A program made the translations under genes and the position numbers. Below the pieces are notes generated by a model. The model saw only the letters and a list, made by a program, of their open reading frames with translations. It did no database searches and had not been told where the DNA came from. From Chlamydoabsidia padenii (Eukaryota > Mucoromycota > Mucoromycetes > Mucorales > Cunninghamellaceae): a DNA stretch of 64,000 bases. Of this stretch, positions 23,201 to 35,300 are shown one piece after another. The stretch is taken from positions 1,178,001 through 1,242,000 of the forward strand of contig JAIWND010000006.1 of NCBI GenBank assembly GCA_025330725.1. Reading direction: 5' to 3'. Each line of letters begins with the position of its first letter. Position 1 is the first letter of the stretch.

Positions 23201-25035
23201 TATGATCAACAGGAATGGCTAACTAACTCCTTTTTCTTTTAGAGTGCGGTGGCATTAATATCAGTCGTACAAAGTTTATGCCGAACGATGCATACCATGC
23301 CCTTCCACAATGAAGAATATGTCCGCATGGTTGAAGTGGTCCTCTTGAAGTATTATGAAAAATGCTACCAACGGTTTTATTGTAAGTAGATTGTATATGA
23401 AATGCTATGTATATACTAACAGCTATTTGTTTATAGATATCGTTGCCCGAGGAAATACATATACGACACGACCCAAAGATCAAAATGCTGCTGATACCAA
23501 CATCAGTGCCAGTGGAGATTGGGCTCAAGATGAGAGTCTCGTTGGTCTTTTGGCGCAAAACCCATTCTTCAATGATGACACTGTAAGTATACATTTGTAG
23601 GATGTTGATTCTCTCTAACTTTTTATTATTATTATTATTATAATGCTATAGAAAGCGGATGATGAATTTGTCAAGGCTCTCAATCAAGCTGTGAGTATAC
23701 TATCATGAACATATGTAGGGGGGTAACTTTAATCGTATACATTTTGTTTTTTGTTTCAGGAAATCACCATGGAATTCAAATTGAAAAATGCATCACAACC
23801 TGATCGACAAATAGAAGCGGATGAACTCATATTTGACCAAAACAAACTCATATTCCTCGGCCGACTCTATCACAGCTTGGTAAGCAAATCATCATATAAC
23901 AAAAAAAAAAAAAAAAAAAAAAAAAAAGCTTATACTAATTTTGCTTTTTAACATTATAGAAATGGTTTGTCCGAGAAATCTGGGAACTTCGCACTGCTCA
24001 TGGAAACAACGCGATTGCACTTGGATCCCCTGATACAGAATCATACGAGGTAAGAACGAATGCGGTGAAGGATTGTTGTATCACCCAAACTTACAATGTC
24101 AATGACAGGCTGCCAACTCAAAAAGATGGTCATCGAGTGAAAAAAGGCTATCAACTGTGGAATCAACTGGAGCCGCACTTCTTCCTCTACGAGGTGAATC
24201 CGCAAGGTAAGTAGATCATGTAACGAATTGAATGGAATGTAGTTAGACTAACCAACTAGTATATAATCTAGGCGCTTTGATACCCTTCTGACGACTTATC
24301 AACAACTGGCCGAAACATGTCTTTTTACCCTCCGACTGGAAATACGATGTCATACACTCTACTACTTACAAATGGTGATACGCGATGTAAGTTCTATAAT
24401 AAAAAGAAGGTGGGATAACATGATATAGGAATACCACTCATATCCATTTTACTCTAGGGAAACTATTATTTGGAAGACGAATCCTTCGAACCTGATCCTT
24501 ATGTTATCACTCTGAACTCTGATTTGATGGATATCGACGACTCTATCAATCTATCTTTACCAAGAAAAGATGAAATGTAAGAGCAGGAACAAACATATTA
24601 GACCAGCTACTAACCCATTACCTTTATGATAGGTTTTGCTTTGATGGGTTACCGGCGTTGATGGTCCACATTTTAATCTCGGAAGCAAAGTATATCAAAC
24701 GAATGAATCATAACGGTGCACAGAAAATGATCCGAAACATCTTGGCTCTTCAACAAAACCTGACAAACTTTGTGCCACCCAGTCAAAGTGCTGTGATGGA
24801 ACGTGCCCGGGCTTACTATCAACTTTATGACTATGGCACTGATAATCTGATCAAGAGTATTAGGGATAATGGACCTGTGTTTACCTTTGATGAATATCTA
24901 GATATCTTGAACCTGATCAACGACACAAAAGACGATACCCAAGGTGCTGATGGTGGATCGAAATCCAATGCTGGTGGTGCTTCCTCGGACTGGCTGATGA
25001 AATTTGATGCGGTGATGTTAGAATATAATATTTAA
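20213..25035 (+). CDS. SEC8: exocyst complex component Sec8 (EXOC4)
   Basis: Subunit of the exocyst, the octameric complex that tethers secretory vesicles to the plasma membrane. The gene is cut into about 25 short exons. After a short polar N-terminus, FDPVTLALALMDDSSVGRG leads into a long helical coiled region (DDYYMGFNNSIGTFGGVL, RNRVTQMKANLKKCKAELLEKH, IEDIRLTPEKLDNLTSSKH, LIEELHNHLYLK), the Sec8 N-terminal signature. The rest is helical-bundle sequence with few fixed motifs, ending LMKFDAVMLEYNI. Splices used are GTAAGT-like with CTAAC branch sites. The ATG at 20213 (MDTNNPF) is preferred to an in-frame ATG at 20090, which would translate the T-rich leader. The last exon runs from about 24633 to the TAA at 25033-25035. 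Confidence 0.93.
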
Positions 25036-25317
25036 ATACTATTGTTGTTGTTTTAACTTTTAATACTCTTTTAATAAAATCATTTATGACCCCATTTGTT
25101 GATATGTCTTGGTAGTATTATCAAATTAATTGACCCAGAACATGTATTATTTGTATGTTTCAGTGTTCACGCATTTACAATGAAACCATCTTCACTGATG
25201 TTATACACAAAAGAAAGTATAATATTTTAGTTTAGTTGTTTATTTATAGGGTAGTATATGATAATAATATATTTATAAAAGGGGGGAATACATCTACAAG
25301 ATAATAAATCTATCAAA
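25036..25317. other. convergent 3' region of SEC8 and PCT1
   Basis: AT-rich 3' flanks of two convergent genes, with an AATAAAA near 25073. No coding or RNA signal seen. Confidence 0.6.
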
Positions 25318-26527
25318 CTAGTCTTCTATATCGGAGTCACCTTTTACACTATTGTTACAGCTACTTGTCGGAGTATTCTTGCCAGAGAGAAGGCGACGCT
25401 TGTTGAGGAACTTTTCCTAAAAAAAAAAAGGTGAGATCATGATTGAATCATCATTCTAATAAAAACTTACCACCATGGTTTCTGCACCAAAACGACCTGC
25501 AAACCCCATGATAAGTTGATGATGTTGTGTTTCCCAGGTATCCAAATGTCCCAAGATGATAGCCGTGATTTGTTTTCGAAGGTCATCAATAGATTTCTTG
25601 GTTTTGATTTCTTGTTCCTAGTATCATATGTCAATCATTCATCCCATTTCATCAGCCCCCCCCCCTGTTTTTTAATTACCTTTAAAAAAGAGATGTTAAG
25701 TTCTTTAGCACTAACCCCACGTTCTAAGTTTCGACGAAGATAGGCATCATAATCACGGACAATACGTGTGATCAGATCTGAAGTTGAAATCCCATAAGTA
25801 CGTTGAGTAGGAAGGAATTTGCCTTGAGCCTTGACAAAAGAATAAACATCCCCCGAATCGGATGAGCCATAAGGTTCAGCATCATGGGCAACATAATCAA
25901 TTTGGTGTTTATCGATAAAGTCTTGAGTTATAATCCAAGGTGCATCTTCTACTACTTCATCCACCCACTTGATATGTCGCAGGGCTTCGTATCGTTCCGT
26001 TTCAGTCATCACCGTCTTGCCTTTACGTTTATGAGTTTCCTTGTCACTACAGACTTGAGCATAGATAGAGATAGATAGATAGATAGATATAAAAGTATGA
26101 TTAATGTCGGAGGGGGGAGTTAAAGTAGTTTGACTTACCTCCAACAAGTAGATAAACATTATCAAAAGCTTTCTTAGCTTGTTCCAGTGCTTTGGCGTGA
26201 CCAAAATGACACATGTCATAGATACCATCGGCATAGATCCGGATAGGTCGACCTGTAGGCGGCTACAATAAAATGAGTTAATAATTCTTCTTTTTTATTT
26301 ATTTTAGGGATGCACTTACTGGATTCACTTTAAAGTCAAACCCAGTACCTATTGAGAGAGCAGGAAATGGGCTGAGATCATTCTTGTCTTGTTTGGTGGG
26401 TGTCGGTGATGTGTCAGGGCTGGGTATATAGGATGTCGAGGCAAGAGGAGCTGTAGTGACTATTATAAACAACAATGAGTGTGTTAGCTTTTGCCATTTT
26501 ATATCTGCCAATTAAAAAATTACCCAT
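25318..26527 (-). CDS. PCT1: choline-phosphate cytidylyltransferase
   Basis: Makes CDP-choline from CTP and phosphocholine, the rate-limiting step of the CDP-choline route to phosphatidylcholine. Exons are 26527-26524, 26459-26320, 26262-26139, 26053-25680, 25617-25471 and 25416-25318, giving 295 residues. The catalytic domain has the CTP-binding HFGH of the HXGH motif, the sequence [17 protein letters not shown] and the signature RTYGIST (RTEGIST in animals). A coiled segment follows and the end is acidic and Ser-rich, matching the membrane-binding and phosphorylated tail region. The proposed first exon is only ATGG. The alternative is an ATG at 26511 with that intron retained, which is also in frame (311 residues). 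Confidence 0.92.
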
Positions 26528-26603
26528 TCTTGTGAGTTGGAGAAGAAGAAAGAAAAGAAAGAGAACTAAAAGGTCCCACTGAATTTCTTGACAAAAAGAG
26601 CGA

Positions 26604-26615
26604 GCGGAATTTGAA
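26604..26615 (+). promoter_or_regulatory. promoter 12-mer upstream of PCT1
   Basis: GCGGAATTTGAA, 77-88 bp before the proposed PCT1 start, antisense to the gene. Confidence 0.5.
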
Positions 26616-26941
26616 TATTTTTTAGACCACTCCCCCATCCAAAAGGTGAACTAGAGTGAATGATCATTTGATCTGTCAAGTTCTCGGTCAGGACATCACC
26701 ACCCTAACAGTCCGTGAAAATACTAATTGTATTACCATTTCGATCGAATCATTGTTCCTTCATTGAACACACCGAAATATCACATGATTGGGATTCCATT
26801 CCTGACACTTACGGGTCATGGACACAAAGAAATCGGCGTTTGTAATAAAATCAGGTCGACTGCATAAGGAAAATGACCAATTCTTATCTTTTTATGAGGA
26901 AGAGGTATACATTTTATTAATTTTACTTGTTAATACTGTTA

Positions 26942-27649
26942 TTATGATGCATAAGCTTCCAGTTTATGGGAACGATGGCTTCTTTTTTGTGAAAAGTAGT
27001 CCTCGATACTACATGGTGGTGGGCCTGTCTTTTTTCTAGAGTGGATAGGTAGTGGTGGGGGATTCGTTTTAGGTCGTCTTAAACTTTGTGTAGCGGAAGG
27101 TGCGACTTTGGATAAAGAAAGTCGGTTGATAATTCTTCGACTGACTGATGGTTTAGGGGTGGGTACTAAAGGAGGAGGATGGGAGGGTAGGAGAGCGGTG
27201 ATGGATCTCATTGGTTTTATATCATACACATTCTTGGTTTGATGAAGGGTGTAAGATTCATTCGAACAAGTGGATGCACCACTTGACATAGAGGACAATG
27301 AATGCTGCCATGATGATGAAGAGCGTTGATAACCTGTAACAGATAAGAAAATGTCAATCAAACTATCTTGCATGAATCGCGGTGTTTGAAATATTTTGAA
27401 ATTCAGATGCATAATATTACCTTCTGTTAAAGGAGTCGGTAACCCTTTTTGCTCCATCCTTTGTTTCCATTGTGTTAATTTGGAGTCTTGTCGAATACAT
27501 TTCTGAAACGCTCGATCGTAAGCTGCAATACGATCGTATATGTTTGGCGCACTTCGTGGTCCTACTTTATATGTTGTAGGCTTGAGTCTTTTGGAGGTGT
27601 TGAACTTTGCATTAAGCTTTGTAGAATATGATACAGTAGGAAAAACCAT
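26942..27649 (-). CDS. uncharacterised basic, Pro/Ser-rich protein
   Basis: A 206-residue protein of unknown function from exons 27649-27421 and 27333-26942 (an 87-bp intron with GTAATA donor and TTACAG acceptor, in frame if retained). The N-terminal part is basic with PRSAPNIYDRIAAYDRAFQKC and a Trp-containing helix (LTQWKQRMEQKGLPTPLTEG). The C-terminal half is Ser- and Pro-rich with several basic SH3-type PxxP stretches (LLPSHPPPLVPTPKP, PPPLPIHSRKKTGPPP). It ends in a conserved-looking CSIEDYFSQKR...HKLEAYAS. An upstream in-frame ATG at 27757 would add 36 residues, but that DNA is a CT-rich leader. No family recognised. Confidence 0.6.
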   Translation of the reverse strand: MVFPTVSYSTKLNAKFNTSKRLKPTTYKVGPRSAPNIYDRIAAYDRAFQKCIRQDSKLTQWKQRMEQKGLPTPLTEGNIMHLNFKIFQTPRFMQDSLIDIFLSVTGYQRSSSSWQHSLSSMSSGASTCSNESYTLHQTKNVYDIKPMRSITALLPSHPPPLVPTPKPSVSRRIINRLSLSKVAPSATQSLRRPKTNPPPLPIHSRKKTGPPPCSIEDYFSQKRSHRSHKLEAYAS

Positions 27650-28849
27650 AATAATTAGAATAGGTAAAGAAGAAAAAAGAGAAGGAAGAGAAAGGTGCGC
27701 TTTTATATCATGTCTACTTGAATATGTGGAGGAGGAATAGATCATGTGGTTCCTCATCTTTCCCTTGATATCATGTACAAAGCTCCTGCAAGTACGGGGG
27801 ATGAAGGATGATTAGCAGATAGTAAAAAAAAAAAAAAAAAGTAGACATATTGTGTGGTCATTGCATCAGGGCCTTGTAGGAAGTGTCCGTGAATTTAGGG
27901 AGCCGATCCATATCTTTCTCATTGATGAATCAGGCTGATTCTGACCTAGGAAAGCTTTACAGATACGTCATAGTTGCAGTACTACCCTATTCGATCATGA
28001 AGTGAATTATTTTAGCATTTTATTGCTCTCTGATTTGATGAAATGTTTCGTTTATGCAATCATCGGAAAGAAATCGCCCTCATTTTCATTTCCGCTCGTC
28101 CCCTTCCGAAAATATGCATCGTCCCAGGTCCCAGGTACATTAACTGTGCGTTAACCACCAATGGTAAGTATTCTTTTAGTGAGGGGATGTTTGGTACAGT
28201 AATGATTTGGCTTGTTGATGCATTATCTTGTGTATAAAAAAAAAGTAGACAGAGTAGCTTTACCACAGAGGTGCATTAAAGGTCAGAGCCTTGACACCTG
28301 AAATTGGCGGTCTTTGAAATTCAGGAACCGAAAAGAAAGAAAGGGTAGCAAAAGCTCACTAGGAATCGTTCTTTTATAGAATAAACAAGTCTGGGGGGGG
28401 TTAATTAACATGTGGAAAAAAATCAATTATTAAAGTGAAGGAGGTATGCCGAAACAATCAAGTTAAGGAGAAGTGTGTGACAGACGTGCGATTTGCATGA
28501 ATTGAACGTATGTAGATGAGTGTAAAAGCCCGAAAAAAAGACATTAAGGAGCTATTGAGCCGACTGTCACTTTTTTATAGGGGAGAGAGGGAGTTTTTCT
28601 TACCATCATTTCAGCAATAGCTAGTTCAAGGGGATGTTTGACATAACATTAGCATAAAATGTGAAAATGTCGATTTACCTCGTTCAAACACACTTACCCT
28701 TTGTCCCCTTCACACGTTTTTTTTTTTCTTTTCTTCTACCTCCCTTACCATTCACCTAAATACCTCATTGATATCAGAGCTCATGGCATATAAGTGTGAT
28801 AGGCCATGTTGATATCGTATCGGATCATCCCATCCAGCTTTCAGAGCGG

Positions 28850-28861
28850 GCGGGTTTTAAA
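28850..28861 (+). promoter_or_regulatory. promoter 12-mer variant GCGGGTTTTAAA
   Basis: GCGGGTTTTAAA, 84 bp before the RTT109 ATG. It has T in place of A at position 6, the form seen in the SINE-like units. Confidence 0.4.
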
Positions 28862-28897
28862 AAAACTGGTGTGGAAAAAATTAAAAAGAATCTGGAA

Positions 28898-28909
28898 TTC
28901 AAATCCCCT
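28898..28909 (+). promoter_or_regulatory. promoter 12-mer variant TTCAAATCCCCT
   Basis: TTCAAATCCCCT, 36 bp before the RTT109 ATG. It keeps the TTCAAATCCC part but lacks the GC end. Confidence 0.35.
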
Positions 28910-28944
28910 TTTTCTTTTCTTCCTTTCTGATTCTCTCTTCACAC

Positions 28945-30069
28945 ATGGTGGATTTTTTTAAAGAAGAACTCCAACAACGATTCTCCACACTTCCAACACG
29001 ACAAGATTACTACATCTATGATCTCAACAAAACGGCAGAGGAATGTACAACTTTATTCCCAACTATCAAGAAACATGACACAAAGGTTAATCATCGACTA
29101 ATTCTTGTGGCGACAAAAGAAGTAGAAAACGACAATGACACTGACAACCAACGACTGATCAGTGGGCTAGAAGTCTACGAATATCACACCAGTACAAATG
29201 ACGACAAGGGGACAAGTGTACCACAGCGCACCATTTACATTAGCAAGATTGATACGACGGGATCAATACTAGCACGTGGCGTCACTCGGCGTTTGGTACA
29301 GGCGTATGTGGCCAGCCAGAAGCAACTCTTGAAACCATCTGAAACTTGTAGAGTACATGTCTTTGCGCGTGCTCAACCTCAATACTTGTTTCCTGAATCG
29401 GCCAAGGATGGATCTAAACGGGTGCTGAACGATCGACAACTGGTGGCATGGTGGTATGCGACTCTAACTAGCGACAATGACAAGGCGTACTGGATTGTAC
29501 CGGGGGTGGCAGATGAACAGGAGGCACGGTATGATAGTGGGGTCTGCAACAAGGACACAACTAGATGGAACTATGGCTCACCTTACCCGAATCAAACTCA
29601 AGCAAAAGATGTGATACCTCGATTCGAAGATGACGGCAAGGCGCGATATCTCAGCACTTTATTACATGACTCTGCGGCTCTGACGGTGGAGGATTTTTGG
29701 ACCTTGTTAGGATACAGTGAAGAATGCGGCGCGGGGAAACTCACGGCGATCTTCATGGTCGATCTCTCACACAACAAGACGAATCGGGATCATACACCTC
29801 CGTCTTTGATAGAAGATGAACAGTATACAAGTCTTTGGAACTACTTGATGGATTTGGACTTTCATGATGACCAGGCTAATCTGGAATCTACCAAGAAATT
29901 ACTGACGAAATGGAAATCCATATTGCATCCTCGATCTTTTAAAATCACGACTACGACTACTACGACGGGGGGATATCAAAAACGGGCTCTGGATCAATCC
30001 TCAAATGCAGCAGAAACACCTGTCGTTAATGTATTGGTACCCAAACGGCGGAAAAGGCAGATTAATTAA
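28945..30069 (+). CDS. RTT109: histone acetyltransferase Rtt109 (H3K56)
   Basis: A single-exon gene of 374 residues for the fungal-specific acetyltransferase that modifies histone H3 Lys56 (and Lys9) with chaperones Asf1 or Vps75, needed for replication-coupled nucleosome assembly. The KAT11/Rtt109 domain is recognisable from RTIYISKIDTTG, FARAQPQYLFPESAK, the diagnostic SKRVLNDRQLVAWWYATL and, near the end, an R-F-x-DDGKARYL block and LTVEDFWTLLGYSEECGAGKLTAIF. The C-terminus is basic (PKRRKRQIN), a likely nuclear signal. Length is close to yeast Rtt109 (436). It is one of few intronless genes here. AATAAA signals follow at 30107 and 30124. Confidence 0.96.
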   Translation: MVDFFKEELQQRFSTLPTRQDYYIYDLNKTAEECTTLFPTIKKHDTKVNHRLILVATKEVENDNDTDNQRLISGLEVYEYHTSTNDDKGTSVPQRTIYISKIDTTGSILARGVTRRLVQAYVASQKQLLKPSETCRVHVFARAQPQYLFPESAKDGSKRVLNDRQLVAWWYATLTSDNDKAYWIVPGVADEQEARYDSGVCNKDTTRWNYGSPYPNQTQAKDVIPRFEDDGKARYLSTLLHDSAALTVEDFWTLLGYSEECGAGKLTAIFMVDLSHNKTNRDHTPPSLIEDEQYTSLWNYLMDLDFHDDQANLESTKKLLTKWKSILHPRSFKITTTTTTTGGYQKRALDQSSNAAETPVVNVLVPKRRKRQIN

Positions 30070-30326
30070 CAGCTTAGAAATAGACATAATATAGTTGTTT
30101 TTTATGTAATAAAGTTGCATTATAAATAAACTCTTTTAAACATGTTTATGTGTTTGTATGTATGTTATATTGTGTGGTTAACAAAGGATGGTCTAACATG
30201 ATTACTTGTAGAGCTCATGGTCATTTTGATCTCTTGGTTTGATTTCGAACGGTGACGACTTTTATGTTCTGCTCGAAGCAGAGCGCCTCCCTTGATCGAG
30301 CATACTTTTACATCAAATACAAGCGG

Positions 30327-30338
30327 GCGGGATTTGAA
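30327..30338 (+). promoter_or_regulatory. 12-mer GCGGGATTTGAA in a convergent intergenic region
   Basis: An exact consensus, not upstream of any recognised gene. It abuts the A-tail end of SINE-like unit R7. Confidence 0.35.
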
Positions 30339-30350
30339 AAGTTGGGGATG

Positions 30351-30351
<1 letters not shown>

Positions 30352-30392
<41 letters not shown>

Positions 30393-30600
30393 CTTAGAAA
30401 GGGCAGGTAAAAGTCATCGCAAGTCTGAACATATCGACACAAGGGACTTGGTACTTAGCTTTTGCGGTAAAGTATGTTGGAAATGTGCTTTAGTGTCCAC
30501 ATCGTCACTTTAATCATTAGCATCCTTTAACAGTTGAGCAAGTAGTGCCCTTCCAAAATCCCGTGCGCCTAGCATTTTCCGAAAGGAGGGTCTCTCCAAG
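30352..30600 (-). repeat. SINE-like unit R7 with 41-nt A-tail
   Basis: On the + strand: a T-run at 30352-30392, then GGTAAAAGTCATCGCAAGTCTGAA (3' subfamily as in R2), GGTAAAGTATGTTGGAAAT, TAATCATTAGCATCC and TTGAGCAAGTAGTGCCCTTCC. The element points to the minus strand with an A-tail at its 3' end. Confidence 0.7.
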
Positions 30601-30882
30601 TCTGGTTGGGGTGGGTTTTACACCAAGTGAAGAATCATGCAAGCCTCTGCATGATTTTCCATTTGCCAACTAAAGCATTTTCTCCAACCTTTTCCATGCC
30701 TCTTTAAGACGAACTAAACAAATACACACACACAAAAAAAGATTGCTCAAAGTCATGGTGTTAATATATATATTTTTTTTTTATTTAAATGCAACTATAT
30801 ACACAAATGTAAGGGATGATGATAATAAGAGTAGTTAAAGATAAAAGTGACAACCAATACGCAAAAAATAATGATGTGATGT

Positions 30883-32279
30883 CTAATCTAGCAAGTCATC
30901 GGTGTTGTTGTTTTCGTCCATGAGTTTTTCAAAGGTAAGACAGGCGTCCGAGATAGTAAAGGCGTCAAATTTGTTCAATCTAAAGTAAGCCAGCTCCTTC
31001 CAATCCAGATGACTTGGTTCGTTCAGGTCCTTGGTGATAGCATGTTTCTTGTACTTGTCGTTTGGTTGATAGCCTTGGATTTCCCTATATAAAGCAAAGA
31101 GGAAGATTGTTAGATGAGTATCATAATCAATGTCATACTACACGATGGCATAATTCAAAATACTTACTGGTCATCAATATCATACAGATCCTTCAATGCC
31201 TTTCTGGTGCGCATGAGAATAACCAGTACGATCGCTGTTTTCGCCGCTACGACAGAGTCTTGATCTTCTGTAATTGTTCCATCATTATCGTCATTGTCTT
31301 CGTCGTCATCATCCATGTAAGAGAGAATAGATACAATGCCTTCTTTTTTCAAATGTTGGACAAGGGTCAAAAGATCGCCACCACTAGTCAGAAGTATCCG
31401 TTCCATGGCGTGAAGTATGCATAGTATCTCGTCCGAGGTTGAGAATGGCAAGGTCAATAGATTGTCAGCCAAAAAAGTCAAAAATTCCAGTTCCACAAAG
31501 TCGTTCGGTGTAGCTTGAGCAGATTTCAGATCGATATGGAAGGGTTTCACCAGATTGAGGAGAAAGTCAGCGCGAGCATCCTTTTTTTCCTTCAGTAGAC
31601 TATAAGTGATCCCAAGTAAAGCATCTTCTGTATCATCCCCACCCCGTTTTCCATAACCTATTTTTTAAAAAAAGAGTGAAGGTTAGTGATGAATAACAAG
31701 ACACGTATTTATCCATTACGACCGAATAATTTTGTTTACCTTTTATGTTTCGGCCACATAGAAGCTTTTGATAACAATACGCTGATTTGAGATTCACATC
31801 CATTTGAGAATAAAGTATATTCCCAAATTTGTTGTGAATGTAGACATGAAGATAATACGCTTTGTTTCGGAGGACTACGTCTGGACTTGTTTCGGCGGCG
31901 ACAATGACAGGCATGCACTAATGAAGATAAAAGATTAGTACACTTCAAACATTTAACCCGAGTAGATGTGGGACTTACCATCATAGGATGAGCCAAGCCT
32001 TGGTTGATCACCGTTTCGATTACATCAAATGCAGCAAGACGGAGTTGATTGGTTGATCCAAGCGCGCATTTCAAAATAGATGTTAAATATCGCTGCATCA
32101 ATGATCCATTAGCACTAAAAGTAAAAAGATGATCAGATAACTGCACATTTGACACCAACATTATGATTTAGTATTTGACTCACCCTAGTTCGGCAAATTC
32201 TTCGGTGTTTCCCAATAGCGTTTCCACATCAATGACCTTGTTATAGAGACTGTCCCCAGAAGCTTGATCGTGCATGGTC

Positions 32280-32310
<31 letters not shown>

Positions 32311-35300
32311 GTGTAAGCTATTTTCTTTTTCCTCAGCCGTACCCCCTTTTTTCTTATTTACCTTCTGCTCGTTTTTGTATTCTTGTTTCTTCAGTATCAA
32401 GGAAGTCTTGTAGGACATGCATGAGTGTGATCTTCATTTCGACATCATCAAGCCTGAATATGGTATCCAGTAAGTCAGTGCTTTGTGGAGTAATCATAAA
32501 CATTGGATGGGACGCATACAAGGAGCCTATTGAGATGATTAAATTAAAAGTACTAAGTACGAATGTCAGTATTTGTTATTATCATCATACCTAAAGCCTT
32601 CAAAGACGCCAGCTTGACCTGTCTGCTAGCACCATCATCGTCCAAGTTGTCTTGAGTAAAGTATTGTAGGATTTCGAAAACAGAGGTTGTGATTTTACCC
32701 TGATTTAGAAAAAAAAAAAAAAAAAAAAAAAGAGAGAGAAGAAGATGCCCATGTTAGTTTATTTGCACCGATTCTTTTGGAGGGGAGGGGGATTGTTACC
32801 TGGTTAATAGAATCCAAATCCTTCATTTTTTCAGGTTCGGTCGACCGCTTGTCATCAAAATCAAAATACTGACACAGGTAACCACACATAAGGAGAGCCT
32901 TGACAGTCTTGACAGGTTTGGGTAAGGATTTAGATTCGGTAGCATGGTGTCTATCTTGCCGGAGGCTCCCTACAACAACAACAAAAATCATTAGTTACAG
33001 TTGGAGAGTATGTTACCATTGTGTCATTGACTTACCCATACAAGAGCGAAGCATTTTAATCAATATCGAGTATCGGTGTGTTATGTTTCCAACAAGGGCA
33101 CAGAGGCATGAGACAGCGTCATGAATGACATGACTAGGGCACCTTGACAGGGTCTGGATCAATGCACTTTCTACCATATAAGTGAATTCCAGGTCTTGGT
33201 ACTTGATCCGAGGGAGTACATCTCTGTATAGAAGCATCACATATTGCCCAATAGTCCATTCATTCTATGTATAATGTTAAAGAGTCCGTTAGTCACAACA
33301 TTATTTGTTCTTTCCCATAATTCTTGTTGTTTTTTGACATATACTTACCAGTCCAGAACTACCCAGGTATGGTAATAAGGTATATACTTGAGTTTCATTC
33401 AAAAGAGTAGGGTAGGCCTTTGTAAAAGCGTGTATGGTTGCGATACAATAGATGAATTCTTGGTAATTTCCATTTTCGTCCAATGCCAGCATTTTTTCAA
33501 ATAATGAGTCCACAATCCATTGAAGAATCTTCTCGTACCATCGACGTAGTTTGTCGTCAGATGTTTCGAGAGTCTATTAAAATAAATGAAAGAATTTTAA
33601 TCTCGTTCTCACCCTATTTCTATTTTGATATTACCTTCCGTATGAATCCTGTTAATATCGCATTTCGACCGGAAATGGATCCATTCAGCTTGGCCACAGT
33701 GCTTGTAATGAGAGTTGTCCAATCAGTCACCTTTTGCTTTCGAGCTTTAGAAGAGTTGCCAAACGATTCACCAAAACTGTTGTCGGTTTCTTGATCAATC
33801 GAGTGGAATGAATGGAAAAGCACCTTCTGGGCAGCTTTGAGAGCAATTTTTTGAATAGGAGCTTCGTTATCATCCATTCGCTGTAATAGTTTGGCGCCAA
33901 TATCGATTTTGATATCTTGATCGTCGCATTTGTCGTACAAGTCAGGTAGTAGTTTGACAACACGCTTGCGTACATTTGGTGCAGTATCCTAGATTAAACA
34001 GAGTAAAGTGTTTGTCAGTTTTTGCCCACACCATTACCTGCCTTCTTTTTTTTTCTTTCTTTTCCTTTATCCTTACCATGGCTCTTGCGCTGAGAATCCC
34101 ATATAGTTTCGTTGGTACCTCATGTCGGCTTGTCAGATATCTTGCAAGAAGTTCCACCACTGCATCACGGACTGAAGGTGACACATCATTGATTCGTTGG
34201 ATAACAGCTTGTTGAATATGTAGCTGTCAAAATAAAAAGATTGAGTTATTTATTCCAATGTAACTAGGGGATTAGAAGAATATTCAATTCCAATTACCTC
34301 GTCCAAAGTTTCCGGGACATGAGCAGCAATTTCACCAATAGCACGAATAGCCTTGATACGAAAAGTAACCACCTTCTTGTCCAAGCAATCCAGGATTTTC
34401 GATACAAAGAGATCCAAATTTTGAAATAGAGTTTGTCGAGTCGCCAGCAGTTCTGTGATCATTTGGAGGTCATCACGGCTCATTTCAGGAAAGTCGTATC
34501 TATTGACAAAAAGTGCATATGAGTTACATACCTTGTATCACCATTACTGATTTTCACAACATACCTTGATAGTTTAGAGCTTGATGATTCCAAACCCAAC
34601 CCAAGATACCAATATCTTTGACATGATGAGAGCAACGAAGACACCATTTCGGTAGATTCCACCGAGCCAGGTCCACTATCGTCGTTAGAGCTGTCATCCT
34701 TCCTTTCTTGAATAGTTTTCCAAGTACTTGCATACCCATATCCCCAGGAAGTCAGATAAAACTAAAGATAAAAAAAAAAAAACAGTGTTAGTCAAACTAC
34801 TTATTCATCAACTATACATATATTTCATACCTGCCGTGTGTTTTCATCTGATGATTCTTCCAGTAGGCTTTGGTAGAGCTTCATTCTACAGCGATCAATC
34901 AATTGCAGCGTGATTTTGTCGGGCTTTGAAACCTATAAATCAGATTCTGCATTAGTGAGTTTTGACATGCGTATATTTCTTCATTTGACTTACATGCACA
35001 GGGATGGTTTTGTTTAATTGATATAGCCATTCCGGAGTATATGCGCCATGACCGCCGGTAACACGATTCCATCCAACTTTGATTCTAGAAGCAATGACAC
35101 CCAACCATTCAATAGCAACAGTTCGAAGATAAAGATCACCTGTGTCACTATCAATGAATCCTACCTACAAAATGGGATACCCCTAGTTAGTATATTCCTC
35201 CATAACTATATGTTTTATCTTACCAGTATTTTCGTAAAAACATTCAAGACAAGTTCCGCAACAGGCCAGTCTGGATCATTTAACACAGTGAGGATATCTT

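Larger units (their letters stand above)
27650..28944. other. intergenic between divergent unknown gene and RTT109
   Basis: About 1.3 kb without a convincing gene. It contains an A-run (27823-27840), short frames that fit no splice model and, near the RTT109 start, two promoter-type 12-mers (28850-28861, 28898-28909) and a CT-rich leader. Confidence 0.55.
30070..30882. other. convergent 3' region of RTT109 and SCC2 with a SINE-like unit
   Basis: Holds the RTT109 polyadenylation region, an exact promoter-type 12-mer at 30327-30338, and SINE-like unit R7 starting 14 bp later. No gene found. Confidence 0.6.

Noticed and set aside
26061..26090. GATA/TATC microsatellite as a regulatory array
   Set aside because: It lies inside a PCT1 intron and is an ordinary tetranucleotide repeat.
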